Shown: positions 34,820 to 47,223 of the stretch, in pieces | How the letters are laid out: every line of letters begins with the position of its first letter | Numbering within the stretch: the stretch's first letter is position 1 | Made by a program: the position numbers and the translations under genes | Notes under the pieces: generated by a model | Seen by the model: the letters and a program-made list of their open reading frames with translations, nothing else | The model's database searches: none | What the model was told of the DNA's origin: nothing | Assembly: GCA_948474755.1 (NCBI GenBank) | Contig: CAOLHI010000643.1 | Coordinates: forward strand, 62,001 to 126,000 | DNA: 64,000 bases | Direction: 5' to 3' | DNA from: Ctenosaura bakeri | Lineage: Eukaryota; Chordata; Lepidosauria; Squamata; Iguanidae

Positions 34820-36059
34820 ATAACATATGTATGTTGTTTTTTTTTCCTACTGTGTCTTTTATGATAGATAGGGATTTACCTTTTCTGTTGTTCACCCGTT
34901 GTCAAAAAATAAGTTGCAAGCCCACTGAAGTGATCTAGCACAAATACTTTCCTGCAGAAAGCAGCAGTGAAATTAGTTCTAAAACGCATAATAAAACCTT
35001 TGCCTGTTATATCTTGAGAGGAGGATTGGAAGGATAAAGGCTCTAGGCATCCAAACAAATGAACAAATGTAAATAATACTATTATTCCATAACAGAGTAG
35101 AAAAGCAGTTTCCTGATTTGTGTTTTACAGTTTCCTGCAAAATAAGAGGAAAAAATAATAATTTTCTTTTAATATTTTTTTTAAAAAAAAAACACTGAAA
35201 TTTATATATGGCACACCAACACTAGAGCACCCATATTCGGTTTGATTCATTACTGAAAATAGTTACGTAGGCTTGCAGAAACTGTGGCAATTGCAGTACT
35301 GTCTTGAATAAAATAAGACTTAGTGTGTGAAAATCCAATCTGACATCTCAGTTCATGAATATTGCATGATGTTTAACAGTTCATGCTTCCAGGAAGAATG
35401 GCTGTCCAGATACAAGGAAACTACAAGCCTTCAGGCAACAGGTATTCTGTGCTACTCAAAGTAACTGATTTATTATGGCACCTGTGTTAATTCAAGGTAA
35501 ATATATTTAGTCATATGCTGCACAGAAGTATGACTCCTTATTTATACAACATACTTTAAAGTAAACCAGTTATTTTCATAGAACACTGAAAATATATAAA
35601 AATTCCACACCCCTTTTTAATCTTCATTTGACTCTACTTTATTGTTATCTTCTGGGAGCCCTCATAGTGAAACCTTTAAAAAAACCTTTAAAGAGAGAGG
35701 AATGTTGAGGCTGCAAGAATTTTTTTAACATAAAAAATAATTTAAATTAGATACTGTTAGCAAGCTGTACACCCCCATACTTTGATACTGTTTAACTGGC
35801 AAAATATGATTTTGCATGTTGAAGGGACTTCCATGCCTAATAGGTAACACATTTAAAATTGTATAGAATGGTCGGAGGTCTTATCATTTGCACTAATACA
35901 CAATGAAGTGGAGGAGGAAGGAGAGAACGGGGGGGAGAGAGAGACTTGTCATTGGCAGGAACTGGATAAGAAGAAAAGGTTGGGTGACCACAGGCATTGT
36001 TAATTAGCTCATACGAAACCTCCAGACATAGCCAGGTCATGATCAGGAAATTCCAGCAA
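34820..36059. other. Unique intronic DNA, no gene seen
   Basis: AT-rich, with several poly-A/poly-T runs. A purine-rich patch at 35908-35945 precedes the candidate LTR. No gene seen. Confidence 0.5.
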
Positions 36060-36990
36060 TAATGGGCTTGCAGTTAGCCTCCAATGACTCAACTGTTTAG
36101 GGACAATAGCATCTGGAAGATTCCCACAAGACAACTGATCGTCTTAACTCTTCTCCCTCTGAGCAAAGAAGCTTTCCTTTTGTTGCCACACCTGTCACCT
36201 AATGCTCAGACCCTTAGCTCATTCGGACCCTCTTGGTACAGTCTCTCTGCCAGAAAGCCATTAATATCCTTGCCCTCGAGGCAGAAACAGGATATTTAAC
36301 CTCCAGCTTTTGGCCAGTCAACTTGCAGTACACTGATTGCTGGTCACCACTTTGCTACTCTGATTCTTGATTGTGTACAGTCATCCCTCCACATTCACTA
36401 GGGTTAGGGCACAGAACCCCAGGGAAAGTGAAAAAACTGAATAACTCTAGACCCTCCCAAAACATATTTAACACACACAAAAAAGTATGATCCTCATATT
36501 CAGCCCACTGTGGATACCTTTGAGGCATCAGGATTCCTTCACAAGGCAGACGTGGATGGCTGGTGGGGCTTACTGCCGCCTCCAGTGCTGCCCAACACCA
36601 TTTTTAAGAAGGACTCACAAACATCATTTGCAGTTTCTCAGTCTCACAAGGGTTGCAGTCCCTATTAAAAATGGCATAGGGAGGCAACAGAGATGACAGT
36701 AAATAATTCATGAATAATCAAATCCACAAATGTGAAACCTGCAAATATGGAGGGCTGATTCTACTGTCCTTAGATTTGTGTCTAAGCCACATCATCTTTT
36801 TGCTGCTTTTCTGGACTGGTAAATATTATCCACTTTGCCCTGAAATGTCACTATCCAAAACTTTCCTCTCTTTCCCTCTAATTAGCCTCATATGATTGTG
36901 TGACTGCTTGGATTTTACATGTGCGGGATTGCAGTTCGCTCAATAAAACACATTAAGCTTACTTTTTGGCTCTCTGACTGGTTTATCCCT
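36060..36990 (+). mobile_element. Candidate solo LTR, plus strand, split by a Tigger-like element
   Basis: Removing 36378-36766 leaves about 540 bp with LTR-like landmarks on the plus strand: a TATA-like GGATATTTAACC at 36290-36301, then AATAAA at 36941-36946 and the ending CTGGTTTATCCCTGCA. The left boundary is not defined and no internal viral or retrotransposon coding sequence is attached. It could be an endogenous retrovirus LTR; evidence is structural only. Confidence 0.4.
36378..36766. mobile_element. Tigger/pogo-like MITE inside the candidate LTR
   Basis: 389 bp beginning TA|CAGTCATCCCTCCACATTC and ending AATATGGAGGGCTGATTCTACTG; the termini are inverted repeats with a short insertion. 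Internal echoes TCAGCCCACTGTGG and TAATTCATGAATAATC. Related to the element at 21908. No transposase. Confidence 0.6.
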
Positions 36991-36994
36991 GCAC

Positions 36995-37475
36995 TGTAGT
37001 GGTTCAATTTCCAGAAACCAGAGACACTCGGGTTGGAAAGCAGGAGTTTATTCAGCCGGCTGGACTCTGGCGGAATCCTTCCCAAAGACCAGAGTCCCGC
37101 CCATTGGATTTTACAGTCTTTATATACTATAAACTTCAAACTACATATTATAAACAATTGCAGCACAAGTCATTTTGATATTTCACTTCCCCATCCTTTC
37201 CTCATCCTCGCTGATAAGCAGGAGAACCTTGCGTCAAGCAGACTCTGTCCCAGTCAAGCAGATTCTGTCCCAGCCTTCCTGTAGGACACTGATTGCCCAG
37301 CAAGGTTTCCTGCTTAACCCTTTCAGCACTAGTACTGGTAAACATAGGTGTAAAAGAACTTGTTAGGTTACCCTCCTCTTGCAGGTCTCTCCTTTGAGCT
37401 AATATTCCCCACTGTTTCATGGAGGTTCTGGTATTGCAGAGGTTCCCCTGAGTCACTGACATTTTGGGGGTAACA
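36995..37475 (-). mobile_element. Candidate solo LTR, minus strand
   Basis: Read on the minus strand, the 481 bp begins TGTTACCCCCAAAATG, has GTATATAAAGACTG (a TATA box) near 37125, CCAATGGGCGGGAC just after, AATAAACTCCTGC about 100 bp further on, and ends CCACTACA. This order of TATA box, GC/CCAAT-type element, poly-A signal and TG...CA ends is that of an LTR. A short internal duplication (GTCAAGCAGA(C/T)TCTGTCCCAG) lies at about 37233-37275. No internal coding sequence; no clear target duplication. Confidence 0.55.
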
Positions 37476-38924
37476 ATACATTTTTGATTATTTCTATAAC
37501 TGAATTTCAGTGAAATGCTATACCACTGATAAATCATTTTAAAATAATGTTCATATATGTTAGCTGAAATTGATTATAATGAAGATTATAAATAATCTTT
37601 TATTAAGAAAATCTAGATCACTTTTCTAGACCAGATTTGAATCTTTTAGCATTAGTATTGTCAATCGAGGTGGAGTAGATTTTTGAAGTTAATCCAGCAG
37701 ATCTAGAGCTGTTGTGAAATACCAGTTAATTTAGTTAATGAACAATTCATTACAAGATTCATTTGAGAATGAGATATAAAATGTAAAAGCTGGTTGCAGG
37801 AACTTTGATGCTGAGTTGTATATGACAATGCTTAAATTTTTATGTATTCAGATGTAAATAATATTTGGGATACTGCTAAGAAAACGCCTGATTCTGGAAT
37901 GCTTAGTTTAGTTAATACTTGGACAAAAGATCACAAAGGAATGTTAGAGATCTCAAAATATATCTAGGAAAGAAGCCTGCCGAAATCTCTGCAGATTCTT
38001 TGCCAGTTAGTGTTACCAATAAGTGGACTGGAAGGATCAGGGATGTAGCTCAGTATAAAAGCAGCTTCTTGTGTAGTTAACATGCATTTTAAAATCAGTC
38101 TGTATGACTACATTATATTTCCAGTATTTCTCAGATGGACACGGGGGGCAAAGCAATGTCAGAGTGTAATCAAGATGGTAAAAATTATTAATAAGAAATA
38201 TATACAAGCTAGGAGAGACTGCAGAAGTTTGTTTTTATCTGAGACTACTGGGAAGGGTAAAGTCTGTGCTCTTCTGTCCCTCCTCCAGGTTAATTAAGCA
38301 CAAACTACTTTTGCACCTTGAACTCAGTTTGCAGCAACTGAAGTAAGCAGATAACATAGGAAGGAAGTGGAAGAGAGAGGAGGTGATATTTTAAAGGCAG
38401 CTGAAAAAAAATGATGAAAGAGGACTAATTGGGGCTGTCCTTGCCAAATCAAGATATTTGGAGGATATGAAGTATGTCTGGGCATACAAGACTTTATTTT
38501 ACATGAAATCTGAGGTTGCACCACAACTTTAGAAAACATTGTGAATTGTACTTCATTCAGATTACAATCAGCATTTTATAATATGGCTATTCATGCAGAG
38601 ATTTATGACTCAGCTTTGAACACTTTTCCTGAAATAATTGACATAATAGAATATGTGTGGGAGAAGATATGTGCAGTTCTTCTACACAAGGTACAAAATT
38701 GTCTTAAATGAATATCTTATAATAATACTTTTTGTAAAAAAAAAAAAGTCTATATATGCACCATATTATAGCATTGAAAGTATCTTTTGAAACTCAACAC
38801 ATGTGTTAAACTACAACAGAACAGTGGTCTTCACATGCAAGAGTGAATTCTCATTATTTTCTGGATATTGTGGTCCCAGATAATAGATAATCTCTATTTT
38901 TGGTTAGCCACATGTTCTAGCTTT
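37476..38924. other. Unique intronic DNA, no gene seen
   Basis: AT-rich DNA with no recognisable gene or repeat. Confidence 0.5.
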
Positions 38925-39262
38925 TCTATAATCTTCATTCATTTCTACTAGCCAGATCTTAGGGCAGTTTACATTAAAATCAATTTAAAACAATAGATAA
39001 TAATTTTAAAAGGCTAAAATGTCAAACTGTTTATCAATTAAAAATGAGATAATTTAAAACCAGTTAAAACAATTTAAAATAGTGCAACCATAACACATGG
39101 ACTTCCTGAGTAAAATCAGTTTTGGCCTAAGGCTTTAATAAAAAGTCAAGCATTGACTTTGCGCCTAAATGATATCAATATTAGTCCCATTTAGACCTCC
39201 AAGGGGATAATATTCCACAACTGGTCTGCTATCCCAGAGAAGGTCCTCACGGGCTAATTATT
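38925..39262 (-). mobile_element. L2-type LINE 3' fragment
   Basis: Minus strand. The 39130-39260 part is the decayed C-terminal coding end (plus-strand CCCAGAGAAGGTCCTC and CAACTGGTCTGC are the complements of the LINE's conserved segment). 38950-39110 is the A/T-rich 3'UTR with repeated AATTTAAAA blocks. 5' truncated and strongly decayed. Confidence 0.45.
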
Positions 39263-39752
39263 ATTATTAACTGATGTCACATATTTTTCTCAGTAATGAG
39301 ACATAAGTGTACAATATGTTACAAAGAATGTAAAAGTTAGTTAAAAGACAAATAATTTATAAAGTTGAAATCATTAATATTCTTTAAATGATCATATACA
39401 AACCACAAAATAGCAGAGCACACCATTTAAAGCCATATGGGGAAACATATCAGTATTAGGATAAGAATAACAAATGAAATTATAGTCAGTAATTAGAGAA
39501 TGATAATGGAAAAAATAACATCAGAGAAGACATTTAGGATAAATTTTAACTGCTTTATGTTTAGTCTTTTTATATACAAATATATCAAGGTGAAAATCTG
39601 GTGACAAATGTATTCTAAAATATTATGTTACTTTTTTTTAACTGAGAAGTTAAAATTTATGTTGTTTACCAGTGATTGGCTTGTTAAAATAAATTTAAAA
39701 AAATAATAAAAAAACCCCACTCAAGTCAGTTTCTAAAAGATTGATGACATAA

Positions 39753-40109
39753 GGCCATTTATGCACAATGGTGCTGTCCCAGGATGGGGAAGCTTTGCTT
39801 CCAGTCAGTGAGCATCCCAAGCCATTGCAATCATGGAATATTCCATTACTGGAAAAGATCCGGTAATGGCCCATGATCGCATGATGCTCCCATCACTGGT
39901 GCCTGTGTGGAAAGGGTGGGAGTGTGATCTAGGCACTTCCTTCTCCAGTGCAGCACAGGAAGTGGTCAGTGGCACTGCAAAGGGAAGTCACGTGTCCCTT
40001 GCTCTACCCTTTCACAGGCAGGCAGCCAAGTGCAGATGGGAGCATTCAGATGGCACTGCTGAGATTGTGAAGGGACAATGATGGAAAACAGTAAGGTGTG
40101 GAAAAGGCC
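39753..40109. mobile_element. PIF/Harbinger-like MITE (357 bp)
   Basis: Termini GGCCATTTATGCAC and GTGTGGAAAAGGCC, flanked by TAA on the left and (A)TAA on the right. Contains an inner palindrome around ATTCCATTACTGGAAAAGATCCGGTAATGG (39840-39870, two overlapping inverted arms). Same terminal family as the copies at 53370 and 32125. No coding. Confidence 0.65.
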
Positions 40110-40317
40110 ATAAGACTGTTTCATCTTGCTATGGAAGGAGAGCAAGAAGCAGCATCCTTACCTCTCTAGAGAGGAAGTTCCAAAGTTTGTAACAACTATA
40201 CTTTCCCTTGTTCTTATCAAACAAGCCTGACAAGGTGATGGGACTCTGCAGAAGATCTTAGAAGTGGTGGACTCATAAAGGGAGATATGATTGGTCCTTA
40301 AACAGCCTGTACATTTT

Positions 40318-40450
40318 TGTGTTCTGCGTGATAGACCATGACTCTGTAGAAAAAGGTTTGAATCCCCACCTAGCCATGTAAACCCAGTGGGTGACCTTGG
40401 AAAAGTCACAATCTCTTGATCACTTTTTCTTCTTTGATTGGAAACTGGGC
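40318..40450 (+). mobile_element. tRNA-derived SINE fragment
   Basis: GACCATGACTCTGTAGAAAA precedes GGTTTGAATCCCCACC, a B-box-like Pol III promoter element, followed by AGCCATGTAAACCCAGTGGG and TGACCTTGGAAAAGTCACAA. This is the arrangement of the Sauria-type tRNA SINE of squamates. The 3' LINE-like tail is missing or decayed. Confidence 0.6.
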
Positions 40451-40664
40451 TCCAAATGTTCAGATAGGAATCATTCCTATCTGGAGATGCTGAGGTATGA
40501 AAATGGAAAAATGGGAATTTATACCTGAAAGTCATGTGTTCTATCATTGGACTTGGCTCCCTAGGGTGGCATTGTAAACAGAATTCCCTTCCCTCATATA
40601 TACCACTATTGCTTATAAATATCAAGATCTCTTCATACTGAGCTGTTAAGATATAACTTATGTT

Positions 40665-40800
40665 TATTAACCTATCTCTATCAATAAAATGGTAAACCTT
40701 GCAATATTTTTTTTTTTACATTTTAAAAAAATTGCCCACCAAAAACTTGATTTTTTCCTGTGTCAGGAAAAAGATTTGATATAAATAAATAAGATGTTTT
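40665..40800 (+). mobile_element. L2-type LINE 3'-end scrap
   Basis: T-run, then 'aattgcccaccaaaaacttg', 'aggaaaaagatttgatataa' and AATAAATAAG: the 3' end of a plus-strand L2-type LINE, like 47935-47990. Confidence 0.45.
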
Positions 40801-43800
40801 AAGCTTTAAGTCTTTTTTTCCTTCTTCATAAAGACCTAAAGTACAAGAAAAAAAAAGTAAAATGGTCAATAATTTAGCCTAGCAGAAAGAAAAAAAAAAT
40901 TAATATTTAAATTTGTGTTTTTACGGACAAAATATGCAAAAGTTTGAACATCTGTAGGGAGATAGATGAAAATGGCCCCAGGCCTTGCCAAAGTTGTATA
41001 ATTCTGTTATGAAGAGTGAGCATTCTCCTGTCCACAGTGAAGATGGAAAACCAGATCTTGCAGGCAGTGGTTTCCTTAGAACATCCTAGTGGATTTATGT
41101 CCCTGATATGATGTGAATTGGAAACTTCCTTAGTCACGTCCTAAACACCAATTAAATCTTCTTTTTTTCCCAGCCTGTTTTTGTTTGCTTGTTTTTGTTT
41201 TTAACTTTCACAGAAAGGCATAGATAGAAGTGTATAGGCAAGGCTGAACAACCCTCTTTTATTTGCAGATTTAAAAGGAGACATTGATGCTTATCTCATT
41301 TTCAGGTGCTGAAGAGTAAGTGAAGTGAGGCTTAGGTATACTTATTCCTACTTAATATTCTGAAGTAGTAATACTTAAATTCAGATGCACTTTTTTATTT
41401 CCCAAAACTCAAAATCAAACAGAATGTAATAATTAAGCCTTTAATGGAGGCAGTTTTCACATAATGTGCAATAGCATAAATGAATAAACTTTCACCATTT
41501 TCTAGAGTTTGTCTTTTTTTAGATTTTAAAGTGATTATTGAAGGATATGACACTATGGGGAGACCGGTGCATCTGCAGCTCTGTTTTTTGTTTGTTTGTT
41601 TGTTTGTCCTTTCCTTGCCGCTATAAGGATACAAACATTTTTAAGTCAAAGCTATATGCAGTCTGTTAATGATCACTGGCTTTCTGGACATAGACTCTGG
41701 AAACAATTACATTAAGGCAAATGGTAAGCAGAGCCCAAGCATCATCCTGACAACCTCAGTATACAATTTTGTAATATAGGCTCCCTCTCATTGCTTGTGT
41801 GGATGAACAAGGCATGAACTCACATGTTCAGGGTCTGTAAATTATTTCATCAGCTCTGGATTTCCTTGTCCCTGGGGTTTAAAAAAATATCCCTGTGAAA
41901 ATGGTTTGAATGGGTGACACCAGATTTAGTCAAAATGGAACAGAAGAATCAGACTGATAGTGACAACTGGCAACTAAGGATAGGATGTGTCATGAACTGA
42001 TTCCCCAAAACGTCATATGGCAATTTATACATTAAATATTTTATGTAGTGCAAGATTTGTTCTTGTTCACTAATAAAACTCTTAGTGTTCCTCTGAAATG
42101 TGACGATTACATTTTTCCCCCCTCCCACCAGCTTTTCCTCATTCCAGGCCCCATACAAAGAACTTCAGAATGCTAATAAAATGTTCGTAGTATAAGGAAA
42201 CAGGAATCTCTCTGAGTGTTTGTTGCCTGCAGAAATATCCTTCTGGCTGCCAAAGTGCAAGGTCTAGTTTTATGTGTAATATAATTTTTCTTCTAAATTG
42301 TCTTACAGTGAGCTCATTATTTAAGAAAACTAAAATTATAGACAATTGTAGAAACAATTGCTATCACACCATCTCTGCAATAACACTGTGCTGCTGCTGC
42401 TTTGGTGATGTACCTTCCTGCAATCAATCGTTTGCACCACCCTTCTCATCCCTAGTCTGTGCTACCTAGCACATGAGCTGTATTCCCCCCCCCTGAAACT
42501 GCACAATTTCACTGTTTTGAGAGACATCCTTCCAGTCATTTTGACATTGTGTTTCCTGACATGCCACAATTTGTCAGTTTGCTCTTCTAGAGTTATGACT
42601 GTTTTTTTTTTTTTTTTGCATTGTCGTAATTGTATAATTGTGGCATGCTGGCAATCATCAGGGCAGTGTAAGTGTGCAATTACACCAACATGTTGGGGGG
42701 GGGACTTAACGAGGAATGGTGCAAAAGCAATGTTGTTCACCTGCACCATGATGTCATCTTTCTCCAAACACTGGAAGTGCAATTAGCTCATCCTGCTTGG
42801 GGATAGGGAGGAAGAAAGGGAAGAACAATGCCTACTGATCCTACATGATTATCAGAACTGCAGCGGAATAAAGGATTGCATGAATAGGCAATAGTAGAAA
42901 AGCAGCACTATTGAAGCCATTAAAAAGTATTTCTGTGAATGAGGGGAATGCAGTGTAGCAAAGGCAGAGTGAAGGCTTCATGTAATAAAGAGGGATAAAA
43001 AATAGAACTATACCAGTGCAATCTTGCAAGAAACTGACAAGTGTGTGATAAACTCCTGGAGAAGAGCCTATTATAGCAGTGCACTTTGGGACAAACAGAA
43101 AGTATTGTTCCCTACCTGCACAATGGATTTTTTTTTTCAGTTCTCAAATTTTTGCATTGTGGCAACTTAAAAATTCAGTTGAAGATTTGAAAAAAAAATC
43201 TTAGGCAAATTATAAGCAAATTAAAAATCTTATGCAAATTAGGCCAAAAATCTTAGGCAAAGTTTAGGCAAAATTTGCGAGGGAATGTGAATACAGAAAA
43301 TGTGTAAGTCCAAACAAATGTGCAAACAAACTCACAGTGTCTCAGTTTCTGGGGAATGAAGGACAACTAAATTTTGAGACGCAGAATTCTTATGTAGGAG
43401 GCAATGTTTTCATTTTGTCCCTGCCATAGCTATGACTTTGAATCCAACGTTCAGAGCATTCCTTGTTTTGCTGCTTCCAATTACTCACCAAAATCTCACC
43501 TAAAATAATAATAATACAAAGGCACAGGGGGAAAAATCTTATCTATGTATCCTCAAGCATGATCTGAGTTTCAAATTATTTTCCACAAAGGGGTGGAGTT
43601 GCATTCTCTATCTTTGGAAGAGATTTCTATTCCACTTCCCCAGGCTTAGGTCCTGATTGTATCAGTAGAAATAATTAGTTGACTTCTTTTATATATATTG
43701 TGCATATAGCCATTTGCCATCTCTCTATAACCCATTTTTCAGTTTACTATTCACAGCAATAAATGTCCAGGAATATCTTTCCCAATGATTTTGAACATGA

Positions 43801-44029
43801 TGCCAGGTAGCCTGGAATACTGACTCTGATTCATAATAACTAGCATTTTTATTGCATCAATCAAAACAGATTTCAGGAACTATTAGCTTTATACAGCTAT
43901 ACCACAAGCCTTCTGGCAGCGTAAAGCATGTTTTGTACTCTGTCTCCAGCCACCTCCAATTTTTTATTATAGTACATTTCCAAGTCAGTGATGTGACCCT
44001 GTAAGTGGTTAGGTGCCAGTTGTAGGTGG
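40801..44029. other. Unique intronic DNA, no gene seen
   Basis: AT-rich. Contains a GTTT tetranucleotide repeat at about 41585-41608, a T17 run at 42602-42618 and, at 43190-43275, three echoes of 'atcttaggcaaa(tt)'. No gene or clear transposon. Confidence 0.5.
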
Positions 44030-44241
44030 TTTTCCAGCTTGCCTCAAGGAGGCTGTTATAAAGCCATTACTAAAAATGCCATCCTTGGATCCATTTTAGA
44101 TATTTATTGGCCAATCTATAATATTCAGTTTCTTGGCAAGGTTCTGGTGTGTGTGGTGGCCTCCCAGCTCCAGGGGTTTCTGGATGAAATGGGCTATCTA
44201 GATCCATTTTGATCTGGTTTCAGGCCTGGCTATGGGACTGA

Positions 44242-44426
44242 GGGCCTTTCTGCACTACACTGTTATAGTCACATTGTTCCACCTGCAACATCCCATGGAA
44301 TCCTGGGGTTTGCAGTTTAAGGAAGGGCAGACAGCTCTTTGGCCTCAGTAAATTACAAACTCCAGAATTCCATAGGATGTTGAAAGTGGAATAATAGCAC
44401 TATAACAGTGTAGTGCAGAAAGGCCC
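44242..44426. mobile_element. PIF/Harbinger-like MITE, short palindromic type (copy B)
   Basis: 185 bp, termini GGGCCTTTCTGCACTACACT and its complement, an almost perfect palindrome with arms of about 85 bp (GGAATCCTGGGGTTTGCAGT on the left arm). Flanked by TGA and TTA. Removing the element and one flank restores the LINE reading GTE-TALGTLMDD, so the target duplication was 3 bp. Same family as 54418-54619. Confidence 0.8.
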
Positions 44427-45045
44427 TTAGACTGCTTTGGGCACCTTGATGGATGACCTGTGCCAGGAACTAGATGGGGAAATGTGTCACTGTTGGTTCT
44501 GCTGAACCTCTCAGCAGCTTTCAGTACCATTGACTGTGGTATCCTCCTGGTTCACCTTGTGGGGATGAGACATAGGGGAGTGTTTTACAGTGGCTTCATT
44601 CCTTCCTGGAGGGCCAAACCCAGAAGATGGTGCTTGGTGACTCCTGTTCAACCTCTTGTGCTTTGGCCTATGGGATCCCTTAGGGCTCAGCTTTGTCCCA
44701 CACATTATTTAACATCTACATGGAACCTCTGGAAGTGGTTATCTGGATGTTGGAGGGTCAGTGCAGTCAGTATGTGGAAGACACCCAGTGTTACTACTCC
44801 TTTCCACCACAAGCCAAGGAAGCTGTTTTAGTCCTAAACCAGTGCCTATCATCATTATTAAACTGGATGAGGGCTAACAAATTGAAACTTAATCCAAACA
44901 AGACAGAGGTGATCCTGGTCAATCAAATGGCAAATCAGGGAACAGGATTCAACCTGTGTTAGATGGTGTTACACCCCCTTCCCCCCGAATACTCAGTTTC
45001 ACAGCCTGAGGGTCTCTTGGATTCAACTCTGAGCTTGGAAGCCTA

Positions 45046-47223
45046 GGCCATTTCCGCATGGGCTTAAAGAAATGGTGCAGAGCATCCTCCAGAGAGGACG
45101 TCTGCACCTGGGAGTGGACTGGGTCGGACCTACTTACTGTAGATCTGCACGTCAGCCCACTCCTGAACGACCCAAAGTGGTGGTCCAGCGTGCTTTTGAA
45201 AGACCACTTGAAAGAGGTCTTGTGCTCTTCTGGTCACATGGCGGGTGCGAGTGGCAGCTCAGAGTGAAGCTGTGCAATGGTGCAGCCCCAAGCAGCCACC
45301 TGCTGGATTCCAGCCACTTTTTTTTTCAACATCAGAAATGTCTAGACATACCTCCGGTAAAAGGGGCATGGAAGAGGTCCAAAGGGGACCCCGTAACTGG
45401 CATCTGACTCTACCTGGCTGGGGGAGCGGAAAGCACCAGGGGGTCGAAGGACCATGATGGAGCCAGCGGGATCGTCGTCAGAGCGGAACAAGCGCCACCG
45501 TCGACTTTTAAACAAGAAACCTTTTTAAAAGAAAGTAAGAAAACATGTAACCTGTTCTGGTCTTCAATTTTGACATTATCACATCTGAATTTGACTTGCA
45601 ATGGTGCGCAGGAGCAAAGGAATGGAAGGACCCAGAGGAGATGTGAGTGCGTCATGGCTGAGAGTTCGTGTTAAAGGGGTGGCTGATTCTAAAGAAACGG
45701 TTAAGAGGCTTTTCTGCTTTTCTTGTGAGGATTGAAGTTTTCAATGGTAAAATGATTTCTGATTTACAACTTGAGACAGAGATTTACAAATTGAAAATGC
45801 TAAATAATTAAATGGTCAGTACTGGACTAAGGATCAAGATTGGACTTTACAAGATTTAGTAAACTCCATTTGGGCATTGGACTCTCTTTATTTCTACATT
45901 TTATTATTCTGACTGATCTGAGAGGATTGGTGTTTTGGCTTTTTGACTCTGGATTTCTGATTTTAGAAGACTACTTTAGGAGGCAACAGCTATTGAACAG
46001 TGCTTTTTACTCCCCCCCCTTTTTTTTTAGCTCCTGCTGTTTGAGACTTGTTTCCTAATTTTTTTTTTTTTTTAGTTTGGATTGTTGAGACTGGTGAGCC
46101 TGTGCTGGAAGGTCATTTAAGCAAAACATCCTCATTCCTAGGGATGGAGCGGCTTGGAATTTAAGTGGCTATGAGAGTACAGAATTCTTCTGAAATGAAT
46201 TTTCAAGCAGCAAAGTTCCAGAAGGGAGCGGGGAATGGGAAGTGGATTTAGGCACAGAGCTCTGAACAAGACAGAGTGGTTATGTACTTTAACAATGTCG
46301 GTAAGAACTTAAACAATTAAGCTTACGTATTTGATTGATATACTGTCATTAATATAAACATTGTGATATTGTTAAAGGGTTGATGAGGGCTGAATAGGAC
46401 ATAAGTATAGAAGTGGGAAACAAGATATTTTTTATCGAATGTAATCCAGGGCAAGAAGATGAGTGACTGTTGCAGTAATAACAGCTCAGACTGCCAGATA
46501 TACATTGACAGATGTATTTTAGAAATTTTGAGATTTCATGTCATAAATGATAGAGGACTTAAAAAGTATAAGAGAAGATATCAGAAGATTTAAAAGAGAC
46601 AAGTAGAGAAATGAGAATGGATTGAAATCTGACGTTTAGAGAAAAGCAGAATGGCCAATAATGGGTGATAGCTGGGGAACTGTCAAGGGAAAATGACTGT
46701 ATTATGATTGTGGAAATGCCAGTGGGATAACAGTAACATAACATGGAATGGGAGAGGGAAAAGCAGGTTCAAACATTTGAGATAAACATTGTATTGTGAT
46801 ACATAAATATAATAAGTGGAGTGAATTTCAGGAAATGAAGACCAGATCAGAGTGGAAGATCAGAAATATTTCATGTAAAATTACAGGTTAAAGAATCCTT
46901 TTTTTTTTATCTGTGAAACTTAATAAAATTATCATAAAAAAAGAAAGAAAGAAGTATTTCAAAAGCATGAAGCGTGCCACTCCGTTCCCGCACTCCGGTG
47001 CAGATGTGCAAGCTCACACCAGTGTGAGCCTGCGATCTGCCAGGGGCGGGATTTAGGCTGGCGAGCTTCAGCACCACCAACCGGAAACTGCCATTTTCGT
47101 CCCTGGAGCAGTGCAGAGCAGCGGCCATGCACTGCTCTGGACCAACCTGGACCCAAGTGTCAAGCCCAAAGGTCCGGTAAGTACTGGCATGGGGCGATTC
47201 CCTTGCCCCGTGCAGAAATGGCC
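45046..47223 (+). mobile_element. PIF/Harbinger-like element, long type with 1.5 kb internal insert (copy D)
   Basis: 2178 bp between GGCCATTTCCGCATG and TGCAGAAATGGCC, flanked by CTA and TCA. Left 220 bp (AAATGGTGCAGAGCATCCTC, GAGGACGTCTGCAC) and right 260 bp (TGCAAGCTCACACCAGTGTG, GGCGAGCTTCAGC, CCGGAAACTGCCATTTTCG) match copies A and E. The interior from roughly 45280 to 46960 is not shared with them. Taking it out of the LINE restores SLEA-QISAVARST with a 3-bp duplication. No transposase recognised. Confidence 0.75.
45280..46960 (+). mobile_element. Internal insert of copy D, perhaps a deleted L1-like retroelement
   Basis: Sequence absent from the related MITEs. It starts GC-rich (45280-45500), continues AT-rich with no protein-like frame, and ends with 'gaaacttaataaaattatca' followed by AAAAAAAGAAAGAAAGAAG at about 46915-46953, a plausible retroelement 3' end with A-rich tail. 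No endonuclease or reverse transcriptase was seen, so it may be an internally deleted L1 or another captured piece. Boundaries are approximate. Confidence 0.35.
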
